In this document: piece after piece, positions 26,098 to 26,445 of the stretch
Position numbering within the stretch: position 1 is the stretch's first letter
How the letters are laid out: each line of letters opens with the position of its first letter
Assembly: GCA_039810525.1 (NCBI GenBank)
Contig: JBDHXE010000010.1
Span: 1-26,445 of the forward strand
DNA length: 26,445 bases
Direction: 5' to 3'
Source of the DNA: JBDHXE01 sp039810525
GTDB lineage: Bacteria; Bacteroidota; Ignavibacteria; Kapaibacteriales; UBA2268
Position numbers and translations under genes: made by a program
Notes under the pieces: model-generated
What the model saw: only the letters and a program-made list of their open reading frames with translations
Databases searched by the model: none
What the model was told of the DNA's origin: nothing

Positions 26098-26445
26098 ATG
26101 GCACCCAAAATTCTTATTATAGAAGATGAGAAGGAGATAAGAGAAAATATTTCAAAAATTTTTGAATTGTCAGAATATATAGTTTACTCAGCAGATAATG
26201 GTAAAACAGGTTTACTAAATGCTAAACAAAACAATCCAGATATAATAATTTGTGATGTAATGATGCCTGAAATGGACGGTATTACTTTTTTGAATATGCT
26301 CCATAATGACCCAGAAATGTCTTCTATACCAGTTATTTTTCTAACAGCAAGCAAAAGTGAATCTGATATAAAAGAAGGTCTGAAGTATGGTGCCGATATT
26401 TTTATCAACAAGCCTTTTGATATAGATGATTTGATTAGTGCAGTA
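26098..26445 (+). CDS. response regulator, receiver domain, partial (3' end outside window)
   Basis: The ATG at 26098 opens a frame that stays open to the last base (116 codons), so the gene is cut by the right edge. The visible part is an almost complete CheY-like receiver: acidic pocket Glu9-Asp10-Glu11 (IIEDEKEI), phospho-acceptor Asp53 (CDVMMPEMDG), Thr83 (FLTASK) and Lys105 (NKPF). It should be phosphorylated by the kinase encoded two bases upstream. Whether an output domain follows cannot be seen. Confidence 0.93.
   Translation, partial: MAPKILIIEDEKEIRENISKIFELSEYIVYSADNGKTGLLNAKQNNPDIIICDVMMPEMDGITFLNMLHNDPEMSSIPVIFLTASKSESDIKEGLKYGADIFINKPFDIDDLISAV

Noticed and set aside
1..26445. 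CRISPR array, insertion sequence, prophage or toxin-antitoxin pair
   Set aside because: No regularly spaced direct repeats, transposase or integrase motifs, or typical toxin genes were found on either strand.

Overview
The window is AT-rich (about 30% G+C by eye) and reads as chromosomal DNA of a Bacteroidota/Chlorobiota-group bacterium, perhaps an Ignavibacteria- or Kapabacteria-like lineage. The evidence is a protein with a type IX secretion (T9SS) C-terminal sorting domain, a bacterial tricorn protease, Bacteroidota-type promoters (TTG-N20-TAnnTTTG) in front of two RNA genes, and a GyrI-like/pentapeptide-repeat pair that resembles Bacteroidota families. No insertion sequence, phage gene or CRISPR array was seen. 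The phylum-level placement is inference; no 16S gene is present.

Layout from left to right. 1-333 is the C-terminal end of an OmpA-family protein cut by the window edge. 396-3671 is a secreted tricorn protease closed by a strong, probably bidirectional, terminator. 3811-4850 (minus) is a two-gene operon of a Qnr-like pentapeptide-repeat protein and a GyrI-like protein; both families have gyrase-protecting members. 5208-5867 (minus) is a lone undecaprenyl-phosphate sugar-phosphate transferase, followed by about 580 bases without a recognisable gene. 6448-6987 (minus) is an NlpC/P60 lipoprotein. 7124-11404 (plus) carries pth, alaS and an AI-2E-type permease coupled to alaS. 11420-15761 (minus) is a tightly packed operon of a large T9SS-sorted beta-propeller/Ig protein, a glycosyltransferase and an EamA transporter. 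16155-17600 is dnaA, not linked to dnaN. 17799-18079 holds divergent tRNA-Arg(TCT) and SRP RNA genes with mirror-image promoters.

18137-26445 is a long plus-strand run: RNase E/G (rng), dxr, rseP and surE, followed by a regulatory set made of a small protein resembling the N-terminal module of HD-GYP proteins, an HDOD protein, a GAF/PAS histidine kinase and a response regulator truncated by the right edge. The intergenic gaps are 4, 3, 0, 10, -4, 2 and 2 bases, so one transcript is likely. It joins RNA turnover, isoprenoid synthesis, envelope proteolysis and nucleotide salvage to a two-component/HDOD signalling module.

The best candidates for a coherent but little-described system are the pentapeptide-repeat/GyrI-like cassette and the split HD-GYP-type-module/HDOD/kinase/regulator set. 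Most other genes are ordinary housekeeping.
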